DNA of 32,129 bases. Origin: Blastococcus mobilis. Lineage in GTDB: Bacteria > Actinomycetota > Actinomycetes > Mycobacteriales > Geodermatophilaceae. The stretch covers positions 1 to 32,129 of the forward strand of contig NZ_FZNO01000040.1 of the NCBI RefSeq assembly GCF_900188025.1, in the 5' to 3' direction. Below the pieces are notes generated by a model that was given only the letters and a program-made list of their open reading frames with translations, made no database searches and was not told the DNA's origin. The translations under genes were made by a program, and so were the position numbers. Positions 24,328-32,129 of the stretch are shown one piece after another. Each line of letters starts with the position of its first letter. Position 1 is the first letter of the stretch.

Positions 24328-25334
24328 ATGTCGGTCATGGAACCCGGTGGGTCCCTGGTTCCGCGACCGGTCGAAGACGTGCAACCGGCGCGCGGCTGGG
24401 TCGGGGTGACCGTGATTGCCAGCGGTGTCTGCTACGCCGACGTCGGCACGGCCGCGGCGCCGAAGGCGACGGCGGCGGCGCCCGTGACCCCCGGCCACGA
24501 GGTCGCCGGGGTCATCGCTGAGCTCGGCGAGGACGTCGAGGGCTGGGCGGTGGGTGACCGGGTCGCCGTCGGCTGGTTCGGCGGAAGCTGCGGGCACTGC
24601 GACTTCTGCCGAGCCGGTGACGTGGTCCACTGTCCGGAGCGGCAGGTGCCGGGCCTGTCCTATCCCGGCGGCTGGGCCGAGACCCTCACCGTCCCCGCGG
24701 GCGCGCTGGCCCGCATCCCCGACGGGCTGGACTTCTTCGACGCGGCTCCGATGGGCTGCGCCGGCGTGACGACGTTCAACGCCGTCCGCCACGCCCGCTC
24801 CACCCGGGTGCGACGGTCGCGGTGTTCGGGCTGGGCGGGCTCGGGCACCTGGCCGTCCAGTTCGCCGCGGCCATGGGGTACCGGACCATCGCCGTCGCCC
24901 GCGGGCCGGGGCGTGCGGACCTCGCCCGCGGACTCGGGGCGCATGAGTACGTCGACAGCGGCGATCGGCCGGCCGGCGCGGCACTGGCCGACTTCGGCGG
25001 CGCGAACCTGATCGTCTGCACCGCGCCGACCACCGAACCGGTCGCCGAGCTGCTCACCGGCCTGCGCGTCGGCGGCAGCCTCACCCTGATCGGCGTCGAC
25101 GGCGGCACTGTCGCCGTACCGGCCGCGCAGCTGGTCATGAACGCCCAGACCCTGACCGGTCACCTCACCGGCAGCGCCCACGACACCGAGGAAGCCATGC
25201 AGTTCGCACTCACCACCGGAGTCCGCCCGCTGATAGAACGGATGCCCTTGACGCAGGCGAACGAGGCCGTCGCTCGCATCCGCGCCGGCGCTCCGCGGTT
25301 CCGCATCGTTCTGAACCCGGGGGCCCGCTCGTGA
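24328..25334 (+). pseudogene. Zinc-dependent alcohol dehydrogenase interrupted by one frameshift
   Basis: A medium-chain dehydrogenase/reductase. From the ATG at 24328 the catalytic zinc ligands C35, H57 and E58 (GVCYAD, GHE) and the structural-zinc cysteines C88, C91, C94 and C102 (CGHCDFC...HC) are all present. The frame is lost at about 24801-24810 (CACCCGGGTG, probably one C short) and resumes as VAVFGLGGLGHLAVQFAAAMG (Rossmann fold) to RFRIVLNPGARS. Otherwise the gene is full length with every key residue. A GTG at 24259 overlapping the MFS stop is an alternative start. The stop overlaps the next gene as GTGA. A single homopolymer lesion leaves sequencing error open. Confidence 0.8.
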
Positions 25335-26451
25335 CCACCGACAACCGCCGGAACGTCGCCGTCATCGGCGCCGGCATCGCCGGTCTCACTGCTGCCCACG
25401 CCCTGGCCTCGGCCGGCCTGAGCGTCACGGTGTTCGAGGCGCGGAACCGGGTCGGCGGGCGGCTGCTGAGCAGCACTCTCGACGGCGGGGCCGTGGATCT
25501 GGGCGCCACCTGGTTCTGGAGCAACGAGCCACTGGTGCGCTCGCTCGCCGCCGACCTCGCCATGGACACGTTCCCGCAGGCGCTGGCCGGTGATGCGCTG
25601 TTCGAGGTCGACCAGCGCGGGCCACAACGGCTCGCCGGCAACCCCTCCTCGACGTCCCGTCCGCCCGGTTCGCCGACGGCGCGCAGGCGCTGGCTCTGCG
25701 CCTGGCCGATCGGCTCCCGCCCGGCACGCTTCGTCTGGGCGACCCGGTGTCCGGTGTCCGGGTCGACGACGACGGGGCGATCGTCGAGGCGTCCAGCGGG
25801 GCCGCGGCGGCCGACCACGTCGTCCTCGCGCTTCCGCCAGCCCTGGCCGTCGATGCCATCGCCTTCACCCCCACGCTGCCGGAGCCGATCGCTGACCTCG
25901 CCGCAGACACCGCGGTGTGGATGGGTGGCGTGGTCAAGGCCGTTGCCGTCTACGACCAGCCGTTCTGGCGCAGCGCCGGGCTGTCCGGGTCGGCGATGAG
26001 CCATGTCGGGCCGTTCCGTGAGCTGCACGACCACAGCGGACCCGATGGCCCGTTCGCGCTGTTCGGGTTCGCCGTGGCCGACCGACTCGACGGCGCCCCA
26101 GCCGAGCAGATCGGCGCCGCCTTCAGCGGCCAGCTCGTCCGGCTGTTCGGCCCGGCCGCCGCAGAGCCCCGCGCCCTCCACGTCACCAACTGGAGTCAGG
26201 AGCGGTACACCAGCCCCCAAGCCCCCTCCCTCCGCGCGTCCACCGACCGCTACGGGCACCCGCTGTTCCAGCAACTGGTCGGCGGGCGGATCCACTGGGC
26301 GTCGACTGAGACCGCCACTGACTACGCCGGCCACATCGAGGGCGCCATCCGCGCAGGAATCCAGGCCGCCCGCAGCATCACCCACCTCGCCGCCGGCGGC
26401 ACGACTCGGACCGCGAGCGGCGAACGACAGGAGAGGTCATGCACGAACTGA
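25331..26451 (+). pseudogene. FAD-dependent amine-oxidase-type oxidoreductase interrupted by one frameshift
   Basis: It starts at the GTG at 25331 with the dinucleotide fold VAVIGAGIAGLTAAHAL and the following EARNRVGGRLLS and GATWFW typical of flavin amine oxidases. The frame breaks at about 25641-25648 (CCCC where CCCCC restores the frame) and continues VSGVRVDDDGAIVEASSGAA to PFWRSAGLSG and IHWASTETATDYAGHIEGAI, the FAD-binding C-terminus. Read through, it is about 372 residues and complete. The 3' end overlaps the dinB-like start by 13 bases. Substrate unknown. Confidence 0.8.
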
Positions 26452-26972
26452 CCGGGCTGCTGCGCGAGTACGACCGCGCCCGTGCCTACACCGACCAGCT
26501 GTGGAAGGACCTCACTCCCGACGAGGTCACCTGGCGCCCGCACGAGAACTCCAGCGCCATCGGCTGGCACCTGGGCCACCAGGCGCACGTCGCCCACTTC
26601 ATGATCCGCAACCTCACCGCCGCCGAACCCAGCCCCGACCCGAAGCTCGACGGCCTCATGGACTCGGCCAACCCGGAGCAGTTCCGCGGCACGCTGCCGA
26701 CCGTGCAGCGGCTCGCCACCTTCCGCGACACCGTCGCCGAGCGGGTCCACGCCCGCATCGGGAACATCGCCACCGGCCTGGTCGGCGCTCCGACGCAGCT
26801 GACGATCGTCGCGAAACACCTGCTGACCGCGCTGGTCAACCACGAGTACCAGCACGACCAGTGGATCGGTGAGGTCCGCGCCGACAACCTCGGCCACGCA
26901 CTCCCGCCCGACCCCGCAGCCGACGGGCTGACCCGCGTCGACGGCTACCTCTGCCTCGACCCCTACGCCTGA
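26439..26972 (+). CDS. DinB family metal-dependent protein
   Basis: A 177-residue four-helix-bundle protein of the DinB/YfiT superfamily. The metal-ligand histidines are visible as H47 (WHLGHQAHVAHF) and H135/H139 (NHEYQHDQW). Members act as thiol-dependent transferases or isomerases, often using mycothiol or bacillithiol in Gram-positives. It is the last gene of the gntR-mfs-adh-fad operon, and AGGAGAGGTC precedes its ATG. A detoxification role for the operon fits but is inference. Confidence 0.85.
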   Translation: MHELTGLLREYDRARAYTDQLWKDLTPDEVTWRPHENSSAIGWHLGHQAHVAHFMIRNLTAAEPSPDPKLDGLMDSANPEQFRGTLPTVQRLATFRDTVAERVHARIGNIATGLVGAPTQLTIVAKHLLTALVNHEYQHDQWIGEVRADNLGHALPPDPAADGLTRVDGYLCLDPYA

Positions 26973-27100
26973 TGAACCGATGGGGCCCGCCCCCGGTTCG
27001 GTCTCTCCTCCGTACGAGGGGGCGACCAACAGGACCCAGAAGCAAGGTCGGCCGGCCGATGTGGTCCTTCAGGCATCGAGCGGACGCGCCGACATCAAAA

Positions 27101-27183
27101 GCAGGAGAACCCCCGCGGGCGCAGGGGCCGTGGGGGTCCAACTCGGTGTCCGAGGGGGCGACTCGCTACATACGCACACGGCT
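27101..27183 (+). repeat. Dispersed intergenic repeat, copy C
   Basis: GCAGGAGAACCCCCGCGGGC leads into a CCCC-CGG / CCG-GGGG hairpin, then CTCGGTGTCCGAGGGGGCGA and CGCTACATACGCACACGGCT. It lies between the convergent dinB-like and DUF2784 genes. The region 26973-27276 contains nothing else that I recognise. Confidence 0.75.
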
Positions 27184-27276
27184 GATCGCGTCCAACCGAG
27201 TTGCCGAACCGGCTCCAGCTGACCGGCTGCCGCCGCTCCGTCGACATCGCGGGACGGGAAGCGAGGGGAACCGCCG

Positions 27277-27654
27277 CTAGGGAACCGCCGGACGCCGCCC
27301 CCGCCCTCGCGTGAGCACGACGGCGTAGGACACGAGGGCGATGCCCATCGCGATCACCCAGGCCGCCCGCTCGTACTGCGCCGGGTAGAGGACGTCGTGC
27401 AGGTACTGCGCGATGAAGCTGCCCTCGTACGGCTCCCGGCCGCCGACTTCGAGCAGCCACTTCTCCAGAGTCGTCAGGGGACACGTGTAGGAGGCCAGCG
27501 TCACGTAGGCCGAGTAGAGGGTCGTCACGATGCTCGGCCACAGCCAGGCCAGCCTGCGCAGCCCGAGGAACCCGCCGACCACGACGTAGGCCAGGAAGGC
27601 CAAGTGCACGATGACGACCACCGTCGCGGCCGCCACGGCCAGCCCGCTCACCAC
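27277..27654 (-). CDS. DUF2784 membrane protein
   Basis: A 125-residue protein with four membrane segments. Blocks typical of DUF2784 are VHLAFLAYVVVGGFLGLRR, SAYVTLASYTCPLTTLEKWL and IAQYLHDVLYPAQYERAAW. Function unknown. The start is one of two adjacent GTG codons (27654 or 27651); no strong ribosome-binding site is visible, and the longer open frame upstream overlaps the divergent gene and is not protein-like. It is divergent from the GT39-like gene. Confidence 0.82.
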   Translation of the reverse strand: MVSGLAVAAATVVVIVHLAFLAYVVVGGFLGLRRLAWLWPSIVTTLYSAYVTLASYTCPLTTLEKWLLEVGGREPYEGSFIAQYLHDVLYPAQYERAAWVIAMGIALVSYAVVLTRGRGRRPAVP

Positions 27655-27751
27655 GTGCGGAGCATAGGGCCCGGATGACCTGCCGCAACGGGTCTGCCGC
27701 GACCCCGCGCGGGAGGCGGTGCGGCACGGGGCGTCCACGGTTGAATGGGGC

Positions 27752-29278
27752 GTGGCCTCGCCTGCGGTCCGGGACCTCGAGCCCGCCCCTTCCCCCGGGA
27801 GCTCGGCCCGGCGCCTCCTCGTCCCGCTGTGCCTGGTCGTGGTGCTCGCCCGCGCGACGTACGTCCTGAGGCCCTTGCGCAACGACGAGGGCGGCTACCT
27901 GCTCATCGCCAGGCAGTGGCACACCGGCGGCGAGTTCATGTACGGCGACTACTTCGTCGACCGGCCGCCACTCCTCATGCTGATCTTCAAGATCGCGTCG
28001 CTCACGGAGTGGGATCAGGCGATCCGCGTCCTCGCGATCCCGTTCGTCCTGCTGTTCGTCGTCGCCGGCTGGCGTGCGGGCACACTGCTGGGAGGCCCGG
28101 CCGGCGGCCGGTGGGCCGCCGTGGTGGCCGCCGGGATCATGTGCTCCCCGGCGCTTGCTGCCGAGCAGTCGGACGGCGAGCTGTTCGGGGCGTCGCTCGT
28201 GATGGCGGCGCTCGCCCTGGCCCTCTCTGCCTGGCACGCCGACTCCCGCAGAGCCCGGCTGTGGTGGGCCATCGCCGCCGGCGCGGTCGCCGCGGCCGCA
28301 CCGCTGATCAAGCAGAGCCTGCTGGAGGGCCTGCTCCTCCTCGCCGGCCTCGTGCTGGCCGGGTGGTGGGGCCGGGACGCCGACCGCCGCCGCGCCTTCC
28401 TCGTCGGAGGCGCGGGCCTCGTGGGCGCGCTGCTTCCCTGTGCGCTGGCCGCGCTGTGGCTGATGGCGGCCCGGATCGCGCCGGAAGACGCGTGGCACGA
28501 CCTCGTCGGTTCCCGTGGTGTCGCCTTCGACGCACTGTGGTCGACCAGTCCCGGCGACTCGATCCGCAGGATCGGTCAGCTCCTGGTCCTGGGCACGGTC
28601 ACCGGTCTCCTGCCGGTCGTGCTCACCTGGCTCCTCGACGCGCGCCGCGGCCCGGGTCGGGGGTCGGTCGAAGCGAAGCTGATCACTCTGCTCCTCGTGT
28701 TCGGGATCGTCGGCATCGCGTCCGGTGGCGCCTACTGGCCCCCCTACCTGCTGCAGCTCGCGCCGGCGGCCGTACTCGCCGCTGGTGCGTTGGCTCCCTC
28801 GGTCTCCGCCCCCGGTGCGTGGATGCGGGGCTTCAGCAGGATGATCGCGGCCGCTGCTCTCGGGGGCACCCTCGTGTCGGGCGTGGTGTACGCGACCGAC
28901 CCGTCGGCATGGTCCAGCCAGCGGCTCGGCGAGTGGTTGGCCGACTCGAAGGCTGCGAGCGATACGGGCTTCGTGGCGTACGGCTTCCCCTCGGTCCTGG
29001 AGGCCGCGGACATGCCGTCCTCCTACCCGCACCTGTGGAGCGCGGCGATGCGCACGCTCGACCCCGAACAGACCCGGCTGCGGGCGACGCTGGCGGGGCC
29101 CCGGGCACCGGCGTGGATCGTCCAGGTCAACGGCTTCGACGCCTGGGGCATCGACGACGGGTCCCGGCTGCGCGACTTGATCCGCCAGCGGTACCGCGTC
29201 GCGGCCGAGGTCTGCGGCCACGTGGTGTGGCTGCGTCAGGACGTGACGCGGGAACTGGCGGCTCCGCCGCGTTGCTGA
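27752..29278 (+). CDS. GT39/ArnT-like polytopic glycosyltransferase
   Basis: A membrane protein of about 508 residues with ten or more hydrophobic segments. The first extracytoplasmic loop reads RPLRNDEGGYLLIARQWHTG and YFVDRPPLLMLIFKIA, the acidic DE motif and RPP seen in GT39/PMT_2-type (GT-C) transferases that use lipid-linked sugars. The C-terminal ~120 residues form a soluble domain (SDTGFVAYGFPSVLEAADMP to WGIDDGSRLRDLIRQRYRV). It probably glycosylates cell-envelope lipid or protein; donor and acceptor are not readable. The GTG at 27752 is chosen; a GTG at 27719 with GGGAGG very close is possible. Confidence 0.8.
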   Translation: MASPAVRDLEPAPSPGSSARRLLVPLCLVVVLARATYVLRPLRNDEGGYLLIARQWHTGGEFMYGDYFVDRPPLLMLIFKIASLTEWDQAIRVLAIPFVLLFVVAGWRAGTLLGGPAGGRWAAVVAAGIMCSPALAAEQSDGELFGASLVMAALALALSAWHADSRRARLWWAIAAGAVAAAAPLIKQSLLEGLLLLAGLVLAGWWGRDADRRRAFLVGGAGLVGALLPCALAALWLMAARIAPEDAWHDLVGSRGVAFDALWSTSPGDSIRRIGQLLVLGTVTGLLPVVLTWLLDARRGPGRGSVEAKLITLLLVFGIVGIASGGAYWPPYLLQLAPAAVLAAGALAPSVSAPGAWMRGFSRMIAAAALGGTLVSGVVYATDPSAWSSQRLGEWLADSKAASDTGFVAYGFPSVLEAADMPSSYPHLWSAAMRTLDPEQTRLRATLAGPRAPAWIVQVNGFDAWGIDDGSRLRDLIRQRYRVAAEVCGHVVWLRQDVTRELAAPPRC

Positions 29279-29370
29279 TCGACCCGCGACACGGTCCACG
29301 TCCGACAGGCTGGCGAGGTGGGGCCGCGGCCGGGGTGAGCGCCGCAGCCTTCACGCTGTAGTCCCGGTAA

Positions 29371-29452
29371 CAGGAGAAACCCCACGGCCTCAGGGGCCGT
29401 GGGGGGTGCAACTCGGTGTCCGAGGGGGGACACGCTACATACGCACACGGCT
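29371..29452 (+). repeat. Dispersed intergenic repeat, copy D
   Basis: CAGGAGAAACCCCACGGCCT and GGGGCCGTGGGGGGT form a strong hairpin (about 29378-29406). CTCGGTGTCCGAGGGGGGAC and ACGCTACATACGCACACGGC follow. It lies about 90 bases after the GT39-like stop and just before a field of mobile-element fragments. Confidence 0.75.
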
Positions 29453-29492
29453 CCTGGGCCGTGCGGTCGGTGCTCGTGCTGCTTCGGCTGGG

Positions 29493-29622
29493 TCAACGAC
29501 CGGCGAGGTGCATTTCCGCAGCCACGACGACGGGAGGTTCAAGGGGAGCGCTGCCGCGCCGATGGCCGTCCGGGCATGCTGTCCGATCGAGGGCCCGAAG
29601 ACGTTCATCACCACCTCTGAGC
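29493..29622 (-). pseudogene. RidA-like C-terminal fragment
   Basis: The minus strand reads VVMNVFGPSIGQHARTAIGA then AALPLN, and after a one-base shift near 29540, PPVVVAAEMHLAGR. The pattern G.HAR.A.G.AALPL resembles the C-terminal third of RidA/YjgF (enamine deaminase) proteins. There is no N-terminal part nearby. The fragment is short, so confidence is limited. Confidence 0.4.
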
Positions 29623-29629
29623 TTGTCGT

Positions 29630-30100
29630 TTAACCCCTGACCTGCGCGTCGCTCGTGTCTCGGGTGACGGTTTTGCCGACGTCGTTGCGGGTGGCGCGGC
29701 AGCGGTTGGGCGTGCCCGGTGGGCGTCCCGGTCCTGGTCGGCTGGGTTTCGGTGCGCTGGCCGGCTGGCCGGTCTTGGCACGCAGGTGGCGAAACCCTCG
29801 CCGGACCCGGGCGGGAGTCAGCCGCTCGGGGGTAGCGGCCTTTCCCAGGGCCGGCGCAGATCCGTGGCCAGACCGCGGGCCAGTCGTAGCTGGGTGTGCG
29901 CGGCGATGACCAGCCAGGTCCAGCGGTCACCGGCTGCTGGGGAACGCCAGCCGGGTCACGTCGTAGCCGGAGTCGAGCATCACCATGATTGGCGGATCAC
30001 CGGGCCGCCAGTGCCCGGCCGAGCGCAGCCGGGCCACGACCGCGCGCAACTGCGCGGCGGTGACCGCGGTGGTGAACCGCTCCGGCGAGTCCAGACTCAG
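29630..30100 (-). pseudogene. DDE transposase remnant with internal deletion
   Basis: Two parts of one transposase are fused. From ~30095 the minus strand reads FTTAVTAAQLRAVVARLRSA, then GDPPIMVMLDSGYDVTRLAF. At about 29945 it jumps to DRWTWLVIAAHTQLRLARGL. A frame break at ~29832 in a C run is followed by ERLTPARVRRGFRHLRAKTG to GKTVTRDTSDAQVRG and a stop at 29630. The middle (most of the catalytic region) is missing. It resembles a large actinobacterial transposase family I know from its C-terminus; the exact IS family name is uncertain. Confidence 0.7.
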
Positions 30101-30104
30101 GGTG

Positions 30105-30234
30105 TTGTCCCGTACCGTCCGCTGGGCGGGGTGTTGGCCGTAGAAGACCGCTTCCTACTCGACCGGTGTGAGGTCGTGGCAGGCGGCGGTGTGCAGCCTG
30201 CGGCTGTTATACCAGTCCACCCGTTGCAGTGCTT
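30105..30234 (-). pseudogene. IS3-type integrase C-terminal fragment
   Basis: The minus strand reads ALQRVDWYNSRRLHTAACHD then LTPVE, a TAG stop where relatives have tyrosine, and EAVFYGQHPAQ. WYNxRRLH is the hallmark of IS3-type integrase C-termini. The fragment directly abuts the other transposase remnant on one side and repeat copy E on the other. Confidence 0.7.
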
Positions 30235-30272
30235 TGGTGTCCGAGGGGCGACACGGTACCTACGCATACGGT
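30235..30272 (+). repeat. Dispersed intergenic repeat, copy E (diverged)
   Basis: TGGTGTCCGAGGGGCGACAC followed by GGTACCTACGCATACGGTT. It matches copies A, C and D with a few substitutions and, like A, lacks the CCCC-CGG hairpin. It starts exactly where the IS3-type fragment ends. Confidence 0.65.
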
Positions 30273-30399
30273 TGCGGCCCTGATCGGCAGGGTGCCCCAT
30301 ATCCCCGGCCTTCCGGCCCGAGGCCCGCACGGAGGGTTGTCGACGGTGACCCTGGAGCTGATGGTTGTCTCCGCCCGGTAGCGCAGAGGACTGCTCGCG

Positions 30400-31557
30400 A
30401 TGAGCGAATACCAGTACTACGAGTTCGTGGCGATCGACCAGCCGCTGTCGGTCGGCGAGCAGGCCGACCTCCGTGCGATCTCCACTCGTGCCCTGATCAC
30501 ACCGACCAGTTTCGTCAACCACTACGAATGGGGTGATCTGAAGGCCGATCCGCGCCGCTTGGTCGAGCGTTACTTCGACGCGTTCCTCTACCTGGCCAAC
30601 TGGGGGACGCACCGGCTGATGTTCCGGCTGCCAGCAGAGGTGCTGGGCCGCTCGGCCACGGCCGTGGTGGACCAGTACCTGGTCGGCGACGGTTCGACCG
30701 CGTGGACGACCGACGGGTACGTCGTCATCGACCTGTTCGCCGAGGACGAAGACGGTGAGTACGACAACGAGTGGCTGGATGGCTCCGGCCTGCTGGCTTC
30801 GATCGTCCCGGTCCGCGCCGAGCTGATGGTTGGTGATTTCCGGCTGCTCTACCTCGCCTGGCTGCTCGCCGTCGAGAATCGCGAGGTCGACGATGACGCG
30901 GTCGAACCGCCCGTTCCCACGGGTCTCGGTCAGTTGAGCGCAGCGCTGAGCGCGGTGGCCGCGTTCCTGCGCATCGGCCCCGACCTCGTCGCCGTAGCAG
31001 CGGAGCACAGTGCGCCGCTCGATGCCGACGGCACCCTTACCGAGCTGCCCGGCTGGTTGGCGCAGCTACCGGCGGAGAACAAGGAGTCACTGCTGCTGCG
31101 GGTGGCACGAGGAGACGGGGCGAGGGTGCGCGCGGAGCTGCTGGCCGGTTGCCGTGGGGCCGCCGGGTCGATCCACGCCGGCAATATCGACGGCCGGACT
31201 GCGGGGGAGCTGCTCGCGCAGGCCCGGAGGCGACGCGAGGAGCGCCAGCGTCCGGCTCGGGAGGAGGCCGAGCGGCGGGCAGGGGAGCGCCGTCGCGCCG
31301 CTGAACGCGCCCGCGAGAACCACCTGAGCGAACTCGCGGGGCGGCAGGACCAGGCCTGGCGTGAGGTCGTCGAGTTGGTCGAGCGACGCACGGCGGCCGA
31401 CTACGACGCGGCGGCGGGACTGCTCTACGAACTGGCTGAGGTCTGCCGCCGCGAGGGAACGAGCGATGCGTTCGCCGACCGGGTCCAGCAGCTCCGTCGT
31501 GCACAGCGCCGCAAGATCTCGTTCATCCAGCGGCTCGACCGCCTCGGCATGGTGTGA
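30400..31557 (+). CDS. Conserved hypothetical protein with charged helical region
   Basis: A 385-residue protein from the ATG at 30400 (AGAGGA upstream). The N-terminal domain begins MSEYQYYEFVAIDQPLSVGE and contains TPTSFVNHYEWGDLKADPRR and RYFDAFLYLANWGTHRLMFR, which I have seen in widespread bacterial proteins annotated only as hypothetical. Acidic EDEDGEYDNEW and LLYLAWLLAVENREVDDDAV follow, then a winged-helix-like stretch. Residues ~275-330 are an Arg/Glu/Ala-rich probable coiled coil (RRREERQRPAREEAERRAGE). There is no signal peptide or membrane segment. The neighbour is a helicase fragment, but no shared function can be claimed. Confidence 0.75.
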   Translation: MSEYQYYEFVAIDQPLSVGEQADLRAISTRALITPTSFVNHYEWGDLKADPRRLVERYFDAFLYLANWGTHRLMFRLPAEVLGRSATAVVDQYLVGDGSTAWTTDGYVVIDLFAEDEDGEYDNEWLDGSGLLASIVPVRAELMVGDFRLLYLAWLLAVENREVDDDAVEPPVPTGLGQLSAALSAVAAFLRIGPDLVAVAAEHSAPLDADGTLTELPGWLAQLPAENKESLLLRVARGDGARVRAELLAGCRGAAGSIHAGNIDGRTAGELLAQARRRREERQRPAREEAERRAGERRRAAERARENHLSELAGRQDQAWREVVELVERRTAADYDAAAGLLYELAEVCRREGTSDAFADRVQQLRRAQRRKISFIQRLDRLGMV

Positions 31558-31615
31558 CCCGACGCTGCACACCTACGCGGCTCGGCCGCCTCCCTGGTCA
31601 CCGCATGGGCGCTGT

Positions 31616-32034
31616 TCACCTGACGAGCCGGCGCGGGTCCGGGAAGCCGATGCTGGTGTAGCCGGGCCCGCGCTTGGTCAGCGAGGAGGCGAGAACACCG
31701 GTCGCGACGTCGTGGTAGTCGTGGACTTCAGCGGTGGTCTTGCCGGGGAACGGGCGGAGGATGCGGCCGGCGTACTGCACGAGTCGGCCCTTGAAGGCGA
31801 TCGGTGCGGCGAGGAAGAGGGTGTCGAGCGCCGGGCAGTCGAAGCCCTCGCCCACGTACGGGCCGGTGGCCACGACGAGCAGTGGCGGCCCGTCCGGTCG
31901 CGGCTCGAGACGGGCGAGGGCGGCGGCCCGGGACTTCGCGCCCATGCCGCCGCGCAACACAACCGGTTCGTGCCCACGCTCATTCAGCCCGGCAACCAGC
32001 CGGTCCAGGTGCTCGGTCCACTGGGTGAGCACTA
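31616..32034 (-). pseudogene. SF2 helicase C-terminal fragment, cut by IS
   Basis: About 138 residues of the second RecA-like domain of a DEAD/DEAH-type helicase: LTQWTEHLDRLVAGLNERGH, then LLVVATGPYVGEGFDCPALD (motif V region) and GRLVQYAGRILRPFPGKTTA (motif VI, QxxGRxxR). It ends SIGFPDPRRLVR. The C-terminus looks like that of large helicases in TOTE-type systems, by memory only. The frame ends at CTAG (32032-32035), exactly where the IS terminal repeat begins, so the N-terminal part was separated by insertion. An ATG or GTG start at 32028-32032 would be fortuitous. Confidence 0.75.
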
Positions 32035-32129
32035 GGGCGTGTCTGGCGGATCTTGGCTGGCAGGGGTCCGCAGCCAGATCTTGATCGAGGCGACGTCGAT
32101 GGTGCCTCGGAAGACGAACTCGCGTTTGT
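32032..32129 (-). CDS. IS5-family transposase, C-terminal end (partial, runs off right edge)
   Basis: The last 31 codons are readable on the minus strand: KREFVFRGTIDVASIKIWLR then TPASQDPPDTP and a TAG stop lying in the CTAG at the element edge. VFRGTIDVASIxIWLR is typical of IS5-type transposase C-termini in actinobacteria. The terminal inverted repeat overlaps the gene end and matches the left-edge repeat at 61-96. The orientation is the same as at the left edge. Confidence 0.65.
   Translation of the reverse strand, partial: KREFVFRGTIDVASIKIWLRTPASQDPPDTP

Noticed and set aside
27095-29299. 734-residue open frame on the minus strand
   Set aside because: Antisense to the GT39-like membrane protein. 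The translation is Arg/Gln/His-rich and spans repeats C and D, which no real gene should.
14725-30272. CRISPR array made of the repeated 40-mers
   Set aside because: The copies are kilobases apart, in intergenic positions, with no regular spacers and no cas genes.

Overview
High-GC actinobacterial DNA. Gene content, GTG starts and repeated 4-base GTGA start/stop overlaps suggest a Geodermatophilaceae-like chromosome; this assignment is inference from protein recall, with no marker gene or rRNA in the window. No rRNA, tRNA or CRISPR array was seen. The window lies between ends of two same-orientation IS5-type elements. The 5' end of one leaves at the left edge (1-96). The 3' end of another starts at 32032, where it cuts a helicase gene.

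Region 1 (233-4622): a minus-strand thiol-redox operon (small membrane protein, CPSC thioredoxin-like protein, WCTIC TlpA-like lipoprotein, CcdA-like membrane protein, DUF3179 lipoprotein carrying CPLC). It is divergent from a Crp/Fnr regulator, and a CRP/FNR-type palindrome lies between them. Region 2 (4623-5540): sparse, with one uncertain small gene and an IS-end-like scar. Region 3 (5541-11274): a minus-strand cell-surface cluster: secreted DUF4331 protein with a sorting-signal-like tail, class F-type sortase, TPR protein, and a NicO-type nickel/cobalt permease with a His-rich loop. Region 4 (11435-14591): decaying DNA. An IS1595-type transposase remnant abuts a 5'-truncated glycogen-debranching-type glycosidase with an internal stop, followed by a multiply frameshifted epimerase pseudogene.

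Region 5 (14749-19411): a compact oleA-oleBC-oleD operon for long-chain olefin synthesis by head-to-head fatty acyl condensation, with OleB and OleC fused. Region 6 (19574-21162): a small unknown gene and a YeiH-type transporter. Region 7 (21355-26972): an SDR gene divergent from a gntR-mfs-adh-fad-dinB operon, with a palindromic operator candidate at the gntR promoter. Three genes of this operon (gntR, adh, fad) carry a single reading-frame break; the two clearest (adh, fad) sit at C runs, so sequencing error and real decay must be separated.

Region 8 (27277-32129): a DUF2784 membrane protein, a GT39-like membrane glycosyltransferase, a graveyard of transposase and RidA-like fragments, a conserved hypothetical protein with a charged helical region, and the C-terminal part of an SF2 helicase cut by the right-hand IS. 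A dispersed intergenic repeat (five copies, all in the same orientation) punctuates 14.7-30.3 kb. It mostly sits between convergent gene ends and supplies the oleD stop codon.
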